This document shows positions 36,197 through 44,908 of a stretch of 64,000 bases of DNA, one piece after another (positions within the stretch are counted from its first letter, which is position 1; each line of letters opens with the position of its first letter). This DNA comes from Pseudomonas sp. RIT623 (GTDB lineage: Bacteria > Pseudomonadota > Gammaproteobacteria > Pseudomonadales > Pseudomonadaceae). The stretch spans positions 1-64,000 of the forward strand of contig NZ_SOZA01000024.1 in assembly GCF_004519305.1 (NCBI RefSeq), read 5' to 3'. The notes under the pieces were generated by a model. The model made no database searches and was not told the DNA's origin. It was given only the letters and a program-made list of their open reading frames with translations. The position numbers and the translations under genes were made by a program.

Positions 36197-37485
36197 GATC
36201 GCGACCGTCCAGCAGGGGCACGGTAATTGCGCCGGTCAACGACTCGCTGCAGTTTTCCAGTACGTTGATGGGTCTGCAGTTCCGCTGGTTGGCACCAATC
36301 GACAGCGATATCCAGGGCACCTTGCGCGATCAAATCCGCCACTGCCGGATCCTTGCCAATGATCGCTTGTAGCAACTCGCTGGCCGCCGCCGGGTCACGC
36401 GCATGAGCGACCCTGAGCACGATATCGTCGACACCGTTTTCCTGATCGAGGATCAGCTGCCACCGGCAATTGCCCAGGCGTGCCTGGATGGTCACCGCCA
36501 GCTCATCCGGGAACAAGGTGGCATAGCCTACCCGTAGCCGATTACCCAAGCTGCTGCGGCCCATCAACCTGAACTTCCGCCCCGGAGTCCCGGGTGCCTC
36601 CGTCCACTCGGCCAGGTCGCCAACTGGGTAGCGTATGATCGGCATCAACCTGCGCGTCAGGTTGGTCACCACCAACAGACCCGGGCGATGCTGCTCGATG
36701 ACCGGCGCCCCGGAATCCTCGTCGAGGATCTCGACGATGGTTTCGGGCTCGAAGGCTCGATGCTCTCCAGGCTGGCAATCCGGTGCGCTGGCGCCGATCA
36801 GGCCAGCATCCACGCTGGCACAGCCGATCGAGACCACCCGCGCATTGGGAAATATTGCCTTGAACAGCTGAAGCTGCTCGACGAAGACACTTTCGCCGCC
36901 ATACAGCACCGTCTTGATTTGCGGCAATTGCACGCCCTGCTGCTCAAGCACCGCCGCGTACTGCAACAGTTTTCCCGGAACCCCGGCCAGTACATTGATG
37001 TGGTGTTGCTCAAGTTGCACGGTCAACGCCTGTGAGTCGACCGTACCGGTAAAGGGAAACACGCACAGAGGCACCGGCACATGCCCCAACGCGCCCTGGA
37101 TGAACAAGAAGCTGGCATAAAGATCGCCGGCGAAAAACAGGTTGGCCACCCGATCCCCCGGTTCGAACCAACCACCAAGGCTCTGCCCGAAGGTGCTGAC
37201 AAACTGCTGCCACTCGGCCTGCGTGAACAGCGAATACTTGGCGCCGCCGGTCGTCCCTCCGGTTTTGTAGACGATCGCATCGGTGACCGGACCGGTCAAA
37301 ACCGACCAATCCTCCAGGAAGGTCGCCGTTGCCCAATAGTGGCGAAGATCGACCAGGGGCAGGTCGGCGAGTGTCCATCCTGTTTGCGGGACGTCTCGCC
37401 AGAGGCGGGCGTAGTAAGGTGAATGCGCACGGACATGGTCAACCAGCCGTGTTAACTCCAGGGGAGCGTAGCAATGATGATGCAT
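36193..37485 (-). CDS. PaaK-like adenylate-forming enzyme
   Basis: The protein of about 430 residues belongs to the phenylacetate-CoA ligase/F390-synthetase group of the ANL superfamily. The ATP-binding loop is YKTGGTTGGAK, near residue 75, and a YGGES segment and IIRYPVGDLAEW (adenine/ribose-binding region) follow. The likely reaction is carboxylate activation to an acyl-adenylate; the acceptor (CoA, protein or amine) is unknown. AGAAGG lies nine bases before the second ATG, so I start there; an ATG three codons earlier touches that site. The 18- to 27-base gap to the upstream gene indicates one transcript. Confidence 0.85.
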   Translation of the reverse strand: MHHHCYAPLELTRLVDHVRAHSPYYARLWRDVPQTGWTLADLPLVDLRHYWATATFLEDWSVLTGPVTDAIVYKTGGTTGGAKYSLFTQAEWQQFVSTFGQSLGGWFEPGDRVANLFFAGDLYASFLFIQGALGHVPVPLCVFPFTGTVDSQALTVQLEQHHINVLAGVPGKLLQYAAVLEQQGVQLPQIKTVLYGGESVFVEQLQLFKAIFPNARVVSIGCASVDAGLIGASAPDCQPGEHRAFEPETIVEILDEDSGAPVIEQHRPGLLVVTNLTRRLMPIIRYPVGDLAEWTEAPGTPGRKFRLMGRSSLGNRLRVGYATLFPDELAVTIQARLGNCRWQLILDQENGVDDIVLRVAHARDPAAASELLQAIIGKDPAVADLIAQGALDIAVDWCQPAELQTHQRTGKLQRVVDRRNYRAPAGRSRS

Positions 37486-37512
37486 GCTTAACATCCTTCT
37501 GCGTGCCTGTGG

Positions 37513-39921
37513 CTAGCGGCGCTTGTCGATGACCAGGGGGGTCTTGCCCGATTGCGAATGGCGCTCGAATTGACCTTGGGCCAGCTGATACACCTCAAGC
37601 TCCAACAATCCCAGCTCCAATGCTTTGTGCAGCTCGGTGTCGGCGCAAAGCTTGGCCCTGACCGCCTCGGGCCGCGCGTCGACGTACATACGAATGCGTT
37701 CCAGACCGTTGCTGAGGTTGTGCTCCAGATGCAACTGCATCGGTGCCTCGGCCAAGGTGGCCAACTGTTGCGGCTGGAGGAACAAGGATCCGATACGCAC
37801 CAACCCGCCATGACGTCCTAACAATTCAAACCTTGGCTGTGGCGAGCCACAGGCGCAGGGAGCGTCAACCCAGCGCCCGGTATCGCCAATCTCATAGCGA
37901 ATCACGCGCTGTCCCTCGCGGGCCTTGGAGGTGATCAACAAACGTCCAACCTGCCCCTGGGCAACCGGTTCATCGCACTCAAGGGCCACGATCTCCATGC
38001 ACTGGATATCGCTCATCAGATGGAACACGCCATCAGGGCTGGCGGCGCACGCGTGCCCCAGCGGCCCGGCATCGACAGAGCCGTAGAGCACCGAGCGAAT
38101 GCTCTGTACACCAAAACTCTGCAGATAGGCACGCTGAGGCTCGCCAATATGCTCGCCACCCAGCAGTATCTTGCGAATACCACCATAGGCCCGCAGGGTA
38201 GGCGCCTCACGGTAGAACAACTGATGCACGGTGGTCGGCATGCCGACCAGTGTGTCGATACCCTGACTGACGATGAAACGCGCGATTTCGCTGTAGTCAT
38301 CACTTTGCGGACCAGCCATGGGGTATTGCCTGGCACCCAGCTTGTCGAGGACCGTGAAGAAACTGAGCAACCCCCCGTAGAGGTTGCCGCCATACATCAG
38401 GTTCAGCACGCTGTCCTTGGCCGGATCCAAGCCAGCAGCGAACAGGCCGTCAGCCGCAGCTTGCATTTGTCGATGGAAGTCACGGTAGGAATAGCCCACA
38501 AGCTTGGGCGTGCCGGTGGTCCCCCCGGAGCGGAAAAACAATTGGGCGCTGTCGGTGCTCGCCCCCTGCACAAACGCGTTTCTATCCATGACCGGCGACT
38601 GGCTCAGACCCGCCGGCTGTCCACCTGGTGGATCGAGGCTCGCCCGCCCAGGCAGACAGCCTTCTTCCAGGCTCACGCCGACCCGCCGGGACAGCATGCT
38701 CAGGGCGTAGACCCCATCGTGAGGTTCGCCGCCGTAGCCGCCATGCATCTGTTGCACGGATGTCACTCGATCGACACCGGCAACCAGCAGCAACTGGCTC
38801 AGCGGCGCTACCTCCGCTGCGCCGCAGACCAATCCACAGGTTTGCAGACGCGTACGCCAAGGGCGCAAGGTCTCAACCACGACATCGCGCGGCAGTGGTC
38901 GCAACAGTAGGGTACGGAACAACGGCGAGGGCTCGATGGCCATCCTGTGTTCAAGAATGATTTGCCAGCCCTCGCCTCTCCAGATCTGCCCTGCGGTCTG
39001 GGCAAAGGCCTGGCCTAGTTCGGCCAAAGCCAGGGTGGTGGTGATCTGCGCGGCCTCCTGCAAGTTGGGGCGCAAGGCAGGCCAGCGGCCCTGGCGCCGT
39101 TGCAGCGTCGCGGCCAACTGCTCGCCGATGGCATGCAGGGTGGCCGGGTCCTCGCTATCGACGAACACCACTTGTGGGCTGGAACAGGCCTGTTGATCCA
39201 GGCGGCAAACCTCATCGACCAGGGCCTCCAGCGCCGCGCTGTCCAAGGCGTCCGGCACCAGCCAGGCAAAGCTGATCTTGTGCCCCCAGGGTATCCAGCG
39301 GCAACCGTCGGGGAGTTGATCGCGTATGGCCTTCAGCGTCTCGCTCGAGCCCCATGCCGACACGCCATCGGCATGCGCCATCAAGCGCGGTAGCTCGTCT
39401 TTGGCCACAGGCAGCACGGCGACATGCCGGGCAAGCTCGCCCGACTCGTCACAAGCGAGGAATGCCTGTAGCAGCCGGGTATTCAAACCCCGTTCGCGCT
39501 CGCTTGGCCGTAACCAGTTGATATTGCCCACCAGCAGGCTTTCGAGGATGGCAAAAAACGGCAGGAGCGGTGCATTGGCCGGGGTAATGTGCAGAACGAC
39601 GCCCAATGGCCGCCAGCTCTCGAAGCGAGCGCTCCGGTAGTCGATACGCCGCAGGGAAAAGGGCTGGTTCCCGAGTTCACCCTGCAACTTGCCACGTAAC
39701 GCGCCAGGCTGACAGAACGCGCGAACTTCAGCACGGGCGGCGCTATCGAGTTCGGTCAGAAAATCGTCGGCCAGCAGTTTCCCCGCGAAGCGCTCGGCGC
39801 AGGCCATTACGACCTCTACGTTACAAGGCTGGCGTAGCGTGCCAGCCAACCCATCGGTCAGCTGTTGCAGTGCCTGGTCCAAGCTCAGCTCGGCGCGGTG
39901 TTGTCCGTGAATGAGGTACAT
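37513..39921 (-). CDS. LuxC-like acyl reductase fused to a PaaK-like adenylating domain
   Basis: An 802-residue two-domain protein. Residues about 70-385 match the LuxC/acyl-CoA reductase family: AWGSSETLKAIR is the nicotinamide-nucleotide region, and QQACSSPQ holds the acyl-thioester cysteine (Cys246) of LuxC. After a linker at about 420-450 comes a PaaK-like domain with the ATP loop FRSGGTTGTPK at 463-473 and VIRYEIGDTGRW further on. In bacterial luminescence, LuxC reduces an acyl group handed over by LuxE to an aldehyde. Here reduction and activation are joined in one chain. AAAGGA nine bases before the ATG supports the start. One base separates it from the LuxE-like gene. Confidence 0.88.
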   Translation of the reverse strand: MYLIHGQHRAELSLDQALQQLTDGLAGTLRQPCNVEVVMACAERFAGKLLADDFLTELDSAARAEVRAFCQPGALRGKLQGELGNQPFSLRRIDYRSARFESWRPLGVVLHITPANAPLLPFFAILESLLVGNINWLRPSERERGLNTRLLQAFLACDESGELARHVAVLPVAKDELPRLMAHADGVSAWGSSETLKAIRDQLPDGCRWIPWGHKISFAWLVPDALDSAALEALVDEVCRLDQQACSSPQVVFVDSEDPATLHAIGEQLAATLQRRQGRWPALRPNLQEAAQITTTLALAELGQAFAQTAGQIWRGEGWQIILEHRMAIEPSPLFRTLLLRPLPRDVVVETLRPWRTRLQTCGLVCGAAEVAPLSQLLLVAGVDRVTSVQQMHGGYGGEPHDGVYALSMLSRRVGVSLEEGCLPGRASLDPPGGQPAGLSQSPVMDRNAFVQGASTDSAQLFFRSGGTTGTPKLVGYSYRDFHRQMQAAADGLFAAGLDPAKDSVLNLMYGGNLYGGLLSFFTVLDKLGARQYPMAGPQSDDYSEIARFIVSQGIDTLVGMPTTVHQLFYREAPTLRAYGGIRKILLGGEHIGEPQRAYLQSFGVQSIRSVLYGSVDAGPLGHACAASPDGVFHLMSDIQCMEIVALECDEPVAQGQVGRLLITSKAREGQRVIRYEIGDTGRWVDAPCACGSPQPRFELLGRHGGLVRIGSLFLQPQQLATLAEAPMQLHLEHNLSNGLERIRMYVDARPEAVRAKLCADTELHKALELGLLELEVYQLAQGQFERHSQSGKTPLVIDKRR

Positions 39922-39922
39922 A

Positions 39923-41047
39923 TCAGGCGTCCTTTATCAGTTCGGAAGCGGCCATTGCGCAACTGCGGCTTTTGCCCGTGCCCGCCCGTCCGAGAATCTC
40001 GAACCAGTCGGTGGCAAGGCCGCATCCGCACTCGCTGGCGCGATGCAGCACGGCCAGGTCGCTCATCACGATGCTGTGGGCCGGGCTCGAGGTGATGTAG
40101 GGAGAAACGAACTGGAGCAGCCCCGGCAGCCCATGCTCCTGCAAGGCAAAGCTGCGCGGGTCGCGGGTGAACGCCCTGGCATAGGTCGGGACATGCAGAT
40201 GGTGGTGTGCGCACTCGACATACGGCACGCAATGTTCGACAGCGCCATAACCGTCCCGGCAACGTGGCAGGGGGATGCCGAGCTGCTCGGCCACGCGGGC
40301 ATACAGCCGCGCCTTGGGCACTTGCTGGTCGGCATGGGTTTTCCAGCCACCGCCAAACAGCACCAGCGAGCGCGTGTCGAACGACAACGCAGGCAACTTC
40401 ATTTCACGCATGCGCTCGAGCACGAACCACATGAATGCCGGAAAGCCCAGAATACGCAGCGGCGCGCCGTCCTCGGCAAAACGTTGCAGCGCGCTGATCA
40501 CGCCAAAGGGGTCGAACTCTGTGCCCCTGCCGTTGTGGCGCAGGGCATGGAACGACTGTTTGACTGGTGCGTACTTGCACAGGAAATTATCGGTAAAAGC
40601 CGTTCCGAGCGTGCGATGCTCGCTGGGCTCATACCCCAAGAGCAGGTAGTTGCAGGGCGTCTGCGGCGTATCCCAGCCGTAACGCTGGAATATCCTGTCG
40701 ACCATGCCCTGGGCAGCCCCCATGCTGCGCGCATCGTAGCGCATCCGGCTTTTTTGCCCTGTGGTCCCCGAAGACGTCAGCTCCAGGGCATCGCGCCCGG
40801 ACTCGCTGAACAGCAGGCGCTTCTTCAGGTAGTTGGCGAATATCGGTGGCAACTGCCCCCAACTGTGCATATCCAGGGCGGCGGGATCGCAATGCTGCTG
40901 ACGTAGCCAGTTCGCATAGCCCGGCGTGTGTTGCTGGTGAAAGGCAGTAATTTCGCGCATCGCCGCATCGAATAGATGGTCGGCGCGCGCATCGGCGCGA
41001 TAGGGATCGGCAAGCGCGCAGAGTGCATCGACATGGATAAGCGTCAT
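39923..41047 (-). CDS. LuxE-like acyl-protein synthetase
   Basis: A 374-residue member of the LuxE acyl-protein synthetase family. The ATP-binding loop TSSGTTGQKS is at 91-100, and GAVEHCVPYVEC and VMSDLAVLHRASECGCG follow. Cys363, twelve residues from the C-terminus in KSRSCAMAASEL, corresponds in place to Cys364 on the flexible arm of luminous-bacterium LuxE that carries the acyl group to LuxC. LuxE activates a fatty acid with ATP and passes it on. GAGGTG five bases before the ATG supports the start. It is the first gene of the four-gene cluster; no luxAB or luxD is present. Confidence 0.9.
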   Translation of the reverse strand: MTLIHVDALCALADPYRADARADHLFDAAMREITAFHQQHTPGYANWLRQQHCDPAALDMHSWGQLPPIFANYLKKRLLFSESGRDALELTSSGTTGQKSRMRYDARSMGAAQGMVDRIFQRYGWDTPQTPCNYLLLGYEPSEHRTLGTAFTDNFLCKYAPVKQSFHALRHNGRGTEFDPFGVISALQRFAEDGAPLRILGFPAFMWFVLERMREMKLPALSFDTRSLVLFGGGWKTHADQQVPKARLYARVAEQLGIPLPRCRDGYGAVEHCVPYVECAHHHLHVPTYARAFTRDPRSFALQEHGLPGLLQFVSPYITSSPAHSIVMSDLAVLHRASECGCGLATDWFEILGRAGTGKSRSCAMAASELIKDA

Positions 41048-41061
41048 AGAGCACCTCGATT

Positions 41062-41074
41062 AGGTTCTGAACCT
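41062..41074. promoter_or_regulatory. 13-bp palindrome before the LuxE-like gene
   Basis: AGGTTC and GAACCT flank a single T and lie 15-27 bases upstream of the LuxE-like ATG, so the site overlaps the leader. It is a plausible operator for the cluster. I did not find the same sequence at the XRE operator. The rest of the 227-bp gap shows no clear sigma-70 promoter. Confidence 0.4.
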
Positions 41075-41187
41075 TGCGGAGGAAAACTCTATGCCGATGC
41101 ACGTCGAAACTTGATAGGAAGAATCCCACACTCATACGGGTGCTTTCGTTCCCCCTCGTAGGGCATCAGGCAATCATGCAGCGCGCT

Positions 41188-41216
41188 GGCCCCGATGCCA
41201 TTGCAGCCTCGGGGCC
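41188..41216. terminator. Possible terminator hairpin after the TonB-dependent receptor gene
   Basis: GGCCCCGA and TCGGGGCC pair perfectly around 13 bases, some 60 bases beyond the receptor stop. There is no T-run, so termination would be weak or Rho-assisted. Confidence 0.4.
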
Positions 41217-41274
41217 TGTCAGGGTTGTCGTCGCCCCACTAGCGTCAACCCCGTGTGGATTGCGCAACGCCGCA

Positions 41275-44202
41275 CTAGAACCGCGTCTGCATCCCCACCC
41301 GCCAGGTGCGCCCCGGCGCGGGCATGAAGCTCTGAGCCAAGGGGTCCAGGTAGTAGCGATCAGTCAGGTTCTGCACCGATACATTCAGCTCGGTGTGTTC
41401 CAGCAGCTTGTAGCGGGCGAACAGATCGAACAACGCCACCGAGCGGTAATCGATCTGCGGGGTGGTGGCGCCGGTCTGCCAGGGCTTGTCCATCTGCGCG
41501 GTCGGGCCTGAGGTGTAGGTCATGCGCCCGCCAACGGTCAACGCCTCGTCGAAAAAGCGCAGGCCGCTGACGAGGTTGGCTGAGAAACGCGGTGGGTTCT
41601 GCGTGTTGGTGTACGAGCCCATGTAGCTGCCCGAGGTGCAGTCGGGGGTGTCCTGGGTACGCTGGTAACTATTGGCGGTGCTGCGCAGCGTGCTGGCGAA
41701 TGCCGCGTCGCAGGTTTCGGTTTTCAGGTAGTAGGTGGCCGACAGATCGGCGAACACCCGCCCGGCGTCATAGTGCGACTGCAACTCCAGGCCACGGGTG
41801 CTGAAGCTGTCGGTGTTGCTGAAGGTCATCTGCCCCCACCGGCCGGGGCTGGGGTCGTAGTAGCGGGTGATGTAGTGCTTGATCTGGTTGTCGAAGTACG
41901 CCAGCTTGATCGACGCCTCGTCACCCGTGCGCAACAGGTTGTCGCGCAAGGCGCTGACCCCGAACTCCCAACTGCGTGAACGCTCGGGCTTGAGGTGCTT
42001 GCCCGGAGTAACCTGCTGGGTGCCCTGGCTGGTTTCGAACAGCGATGGCAGGCGCAGGCCCTGGGTATAGGAGGCGTACACGAACGTGTCGGGCAGGAAC
42101 TCGACATTGATGCCGAACGCCGGCGAGAAGCCAGCGCCGCTGCTCTTGCCCTGGGGCGTGTAGTCGTAGCCGGTGACCACACTGCTGGTGCTTTCCGGAT
42201 GCACCGTCACGTTGGTCGCGCCAGCCTCGTTGAACGGCACGCCGTTGAACGGCTCGTTGCTGTTGGCGAAGACGATGCCATTGTTCAGGCGCGGGTCGGT
42301 GGCGTCGGTGTATTGCCCGTTCTGATCCGGGAACCAGGTCATGCTGCCCCAGTTTCCCGGGCTGCTGGCAGTGATCCAGCGCAGCTTGCGGTCCTCGCGC
42401 CGGGCCTCGGCAAGCACCGTGTTGTCCTTGGTCCGATAGTGGGCATAGCGCCCGCCGCCCCACAGGGTCACCTGCTCGATGGGCTGGTACTCCAGGTTGC
42501 CGTTGACACTGAACTCCTGGCGCGAAGCATCCCGCAGCATGCGGTTGGCGTTGATGTCGTGCTGGGTGGTCAGCACGCTTTTCTGCGGCTGCAAGTCTTC
42601 GAGCTGGAAGGCGCCGCCAAGGTCGAGCTTGAAGTCGCCGTGGGCGGTACTGAAGCGCGACACGTTGTTCAGGTCACCACCGATGCGTCGGTTGTCCTGC
42701 CGGGTCCAGCCGCGGTCGGTGCGAAACAGCTGCGACTTGGGCGCCATCCAGGCCGCGGTCAGGGTGCTGGTCTGGGTGTCGGTCAGCCACAGGGTGCTGG
42801 TCAGGTCCACCAGCGGGTTACCCTCGGGCAGGTAGTGATAGCGGGCGGTGTAGGCATCGAGCCGCACCTCGCTCGTGGGGTACTGGTAGATCCCGGCGGT
42901 TGCGTAGCGGAAGATATCCGACGGCATGATCTCGCCCATGTGGCCGTCGAAGCGACGGTAGCCCAGGTCCAGGGTGTGCGCGTCGGCCAGGCGCCAGGTG
43001 GTCTTGAACAGGTAGGAGTCGGTTTGCGACGAGGAGTTGAGCACCTCTTCACCGGCGTTGTAGGTGTTGGCCACGCTGGGTTGCTCATAGCCCCAACGGT
43101 CGTACAGGCGATAGCGCTCCTGGCCTTTCTTGCCAGAAAAATAATTGCCCTGGTTACGCTGCGCATAGGCGGCCACCAGGTCGAAGCGCTCGTTACTGTA
43201 GGCGAAGGCGGCACTGCCGGACCCGGCCTGCGAACCGAACAGGCCCGCGCGGCTGTCGCGCGGCACGGTGCTCAGGTCCTCGTCCTTGGAATGGCGGCTG
43301 CGGTGGGCCGGTTCGACACCGTTGTTCCACAGGTTGCCGGTCAGGCGCACGCCCACGCTGTTGCCATCCACCAGGATGTCGTCGACGCCCAGGGTCTTCA
43401 TCTCCACCGAGCCGCCGATCGCCCCGGAACGGGTGCTGGGCCCCTTGTTCACGGTCACGCTGCTGAGCAGGTCAGGGTCGATATAGCTGCGCTGCTGGGT
43501 ACCGCCATAGCCGCGGTAGACATCCACCGCCTGCTCGGAGCCATCGACCCGCACCGCCACCCGGCTCTGGCCCTGGATGCCGCGAATGTTCACGTCCAGC
43601 GCACCACCGTTGCGGCTGTCGCCCACCTGGACCCCGGCCACGCCCTTGAGCATGTCGCCCACCGAGACCGTGGCGAAACGGTCGAGGTCCGCGCGGGTGA
43701 GGTGCACGGTGGAGCGCGGCGCCCGGTAGGTGTCACGCTGCGGATCGTCCAACACGGCAGCGCCGACCACGGTGGCCGACAGCTCGGTCGCGGTGGAAGC
43801 CTTGCCCTGCGGGGCCAGGATGTAGGCACCGCGCGTACTGGGCAACAACTGCAGGCCAGTGTTCGCCAGCAGCAGCCGCGCCGCCTCGAGCACCGTGTAG
43901 CGCCCCTTGAGCGCGGGCGCGCTGCGCCCACGGGTAAGCTCGGAATCGTAGGACAGCAGCAGCCCGGACTGGTTGGCAAATAACCCCAGAGAGGTGCCCA
44001 GCCCACCTTGGACGATGTCGTAGTCGCGCAGCGTGGCGTCATCCAGCCGAGTGGCCGCGCCGGGCACCGCGCTGGCAGCCTGGGCCAGGTCGACGGCAGC
44101 GCCGATCAGACAGCCGACCAGCGTGCAATGCACGGCCAGGCGCAGCGGGGACAAACGCGACAAGGGGCGCGAAACAGGGGAAAGCCGATGGGATGCAGGC
44201 AT
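41275..44202 (-). CDS. TonB-dependent transducer receptor (FecA type, possibly heme/HasR-like)
   Basis: The outer-membrane receptor is 975 residues from the ATG of MPASHRLSPVSRP. A long signal region ends near AQAAS. The next 75 residues form an STN (secretin/TonB N-terminal) signalling domain, YDIVQGGLGTSLGLFANQSG to GAYILAP. The plug contains VGDMLKGVAGVQVGDS and NIRGIQGQSRVAVRVDG, and the barrel ends in the aromatic RVGMQTRF. An STN domain means it signals to the adjacent FecR/FecI pair. Length and plug resemble HasR-type heme receptors, but no hemophore gene is present, so the substrate is open. Confidence 0.9.
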   Translation of the reverse strand: MPASHRLSPVSRPLSRLSPLRLAVHCTLVGCLIGAAVDLAQAASAVPGAATRLDDATLRDYDIVQGGLGTSLGLFANQSGLLLSYDSELTRGRSAPALKGRYTVLEAARLLLANTGLQLLPSTRGAYILAPQGKASTATELSATVVGAAVLDDPQRDTYRAPRSTVHLTRADLDRFATVSVGDMLKGVAGVQVGDSRNGGALDVNIRGIQGQSRVAVRVDGSEQAVDVYRGYGGTQQRSYIDPDLLSSVTVNKGPSTRSGAIGGSVEMKTLGVDDILVDGNSVGVRLTGNLWNNGVEPAHRSRHSKDEDLSTVPRDSRAGLFGSQAGSGSAAFAYSNERFDLVAAYAQRNQGNYFSGKKGQERYRLYDRWGYEQPSVANTYNAGEEVLNSSSQTDSYLFKTTWRLADAHTLDLGYRRFDGHMGEIMPSDIFRYATAGIYQYPTSEVRLDAYTARYHYLPEGNPLVDLTSTLWLTDTQTSTLTAAWMAPKSQLFRTDRGWTRQDNRRIGGDLNNVSRFSTAHGDFKLDLGGAFQLEDLQPQKSVLTTQHDINANRMLRDASRQEFSVNGNLEYQPIEQVTLWGGGRYAHYRTKDNTVLAEARREDRKLRWITASSPGNWGSMTWFPDQNGQYTDATDPRLNNGIVFANSNEPFNGVPFNEAGATNVTVHPESTSSVVTGYDYTPQGKSSGAGFSPAFGINVEFLPDTFVYASYTQGLRLPSLFETSQGTQQVTPGKHLKPERSRSWEFGVSALRDNLLRTGDEASIKLAYFDNQIKHYITRYYDPSPGRWGQMTFSNTDSFSTRGLELQSHYDAGRVFADLSATYYLKTETCDAAFASTLRSTANSYQRTQDTPDCTSGSYMGSYTNTQNPPRFSANLVSGLRFFDEALTVGGRMTYTSGPTAQMDKPWQTGATTPQIDYRSVALFDLFARYKLLEHTELNVSVQNLTDRYYLDPLAQSFMPAPGRTWRVGMQTRF

Positions 44203-44312
44203 GCTTCTCTCGCTCGTAGAGTTGGCGCCCGGCACTCGCGGCGGGCTGTCATTGCCTCTGTCGCTCGAGATCGAAAAAGGTATATGCAATCGATTCGTAT
44301 TTTCACATCAAC

Positions 44313-44353
44313 TTGTGATCTACGCAAAACCGTTGATAATGGTTTTCATTTAC
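44313..44353 (+). promoter_or_regulatory. fecI-like promoter with overlapping Fur box
   Basis: TTGTGA (44313-44318) and GATAAT (44335-44340) are 16 bases apart and make a good sigma-70 promoter. The stretch 44335-44353, starting GATAATGGTTTTCATT, matches the 19-bp Fur consensus at 14 positions and covers the -10 box. Repression by Fe-Fur is therefore expected. The sigma-factor ATG lies 28 bases beyond. Confidence 0.75.
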
Positions 44354-44380
44354 GACCTGATCCTGCCGACCCAACCGCCC

Positions 44381-44908
44381 ATGACCATCCTTGAAACACC
44401 CCCTCGCTGCGCCGTGACCACGCTGTACATCGAGAACCACGCCTGGCTGCGCAACTGGTTGGCCTATCGCCTGCGCTCATGGGGGCACGGGGTGGCCGAC
44501 GACCTGGCCCAGGATATCTTCCTGCGCGTGCTGCTCAGCCGCGAGGCCGCCCAGCCGGAAAGCATCCGCCAGCCTCGGGCGTATCTCACGCGCATCGCCA
44601 ATTGCGTGCTGGTCAGCTGGCGCCGTCGTCACTCGCTGGAGCAGGCCTGGCTCGAAGCCCTGGCCGCTGTGCCACCGACAGCACATCCATCGCCGGAATT
44701 GCAGACGGTCATCCTCGAGACCCTGCACGAGGTCGACGCCGTGCTCGACAGCTTGCGCCCACGCGTACGCCAGGCATTCCTGATGGCGACGCTGGACGGC
44801 ATGAAACAGAAGGACATCGCCCAGGCCCTGAACATCGCCCTGCCCACCGTGAAGAAATACATCCACGAGGGTTACCTCGCCTGCCTGAGCCAGATGCCCG
44901 ATGAATAA
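44381..44908 (+). CDS. FecI-like ECF sigma factor
   Basis: A 175-residue iron-starvation ECF sigma factor. Region 2 contains LAYRLRSWGHGVADDLAQDIFLRVL, and region 4 has MKQKDIAQALNIALPTVKKYIHEG as the -35-binding helix-turn-helix. It should direct transcription of the divergent receptor gene when the ligand is sensed. The ATG of MTILETPP follows the promoter; an ATG at 44339 lies inside the -10/Fur site and is rejected. It overlaps fecR by 8 bases. Confidence 0.92.
   Translation: MTILETPPRCAVTTLYIENHAWLRNWLAYRLRSWGHGVADDLAQDIFLRVLLSREAAQPESIRQPRAYLTRIANCVLVSWRRRHSLEQAWLEALAAVPPTAHPSPELQTVILETLHEVDAVLDSLRPRVRQAFLMATLDGMKQKDIAQALNIALPTVKKYIHEGYLACLSQMPDE

Noticed and set aside
36193..37494. 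Phenylacetate degradation (paa) gene
   Set aside because: The PaaK-like proteins match the fold but no other paa gene is near and they belong to the LuxC/LuxE-like transcript.
35282..41047. Bacterial luminescence (lux) operon
   Set aside because: LuxC- and LuxE-like parts are present but no luciferase (luxAB), thioesterase (luxD) or luxG gene, and the LuxC is fused to another domain.
41995..43983. A 662-codon open frame on the plus strand across the TonB-dependent receptor gene
   Set aside because: It is antisense to a receptor with clear domains, has a valine/glutamine/histidine-rich composition typical of GC-rich shadow frames, and has no ribosome-binding site or recognisable motif.
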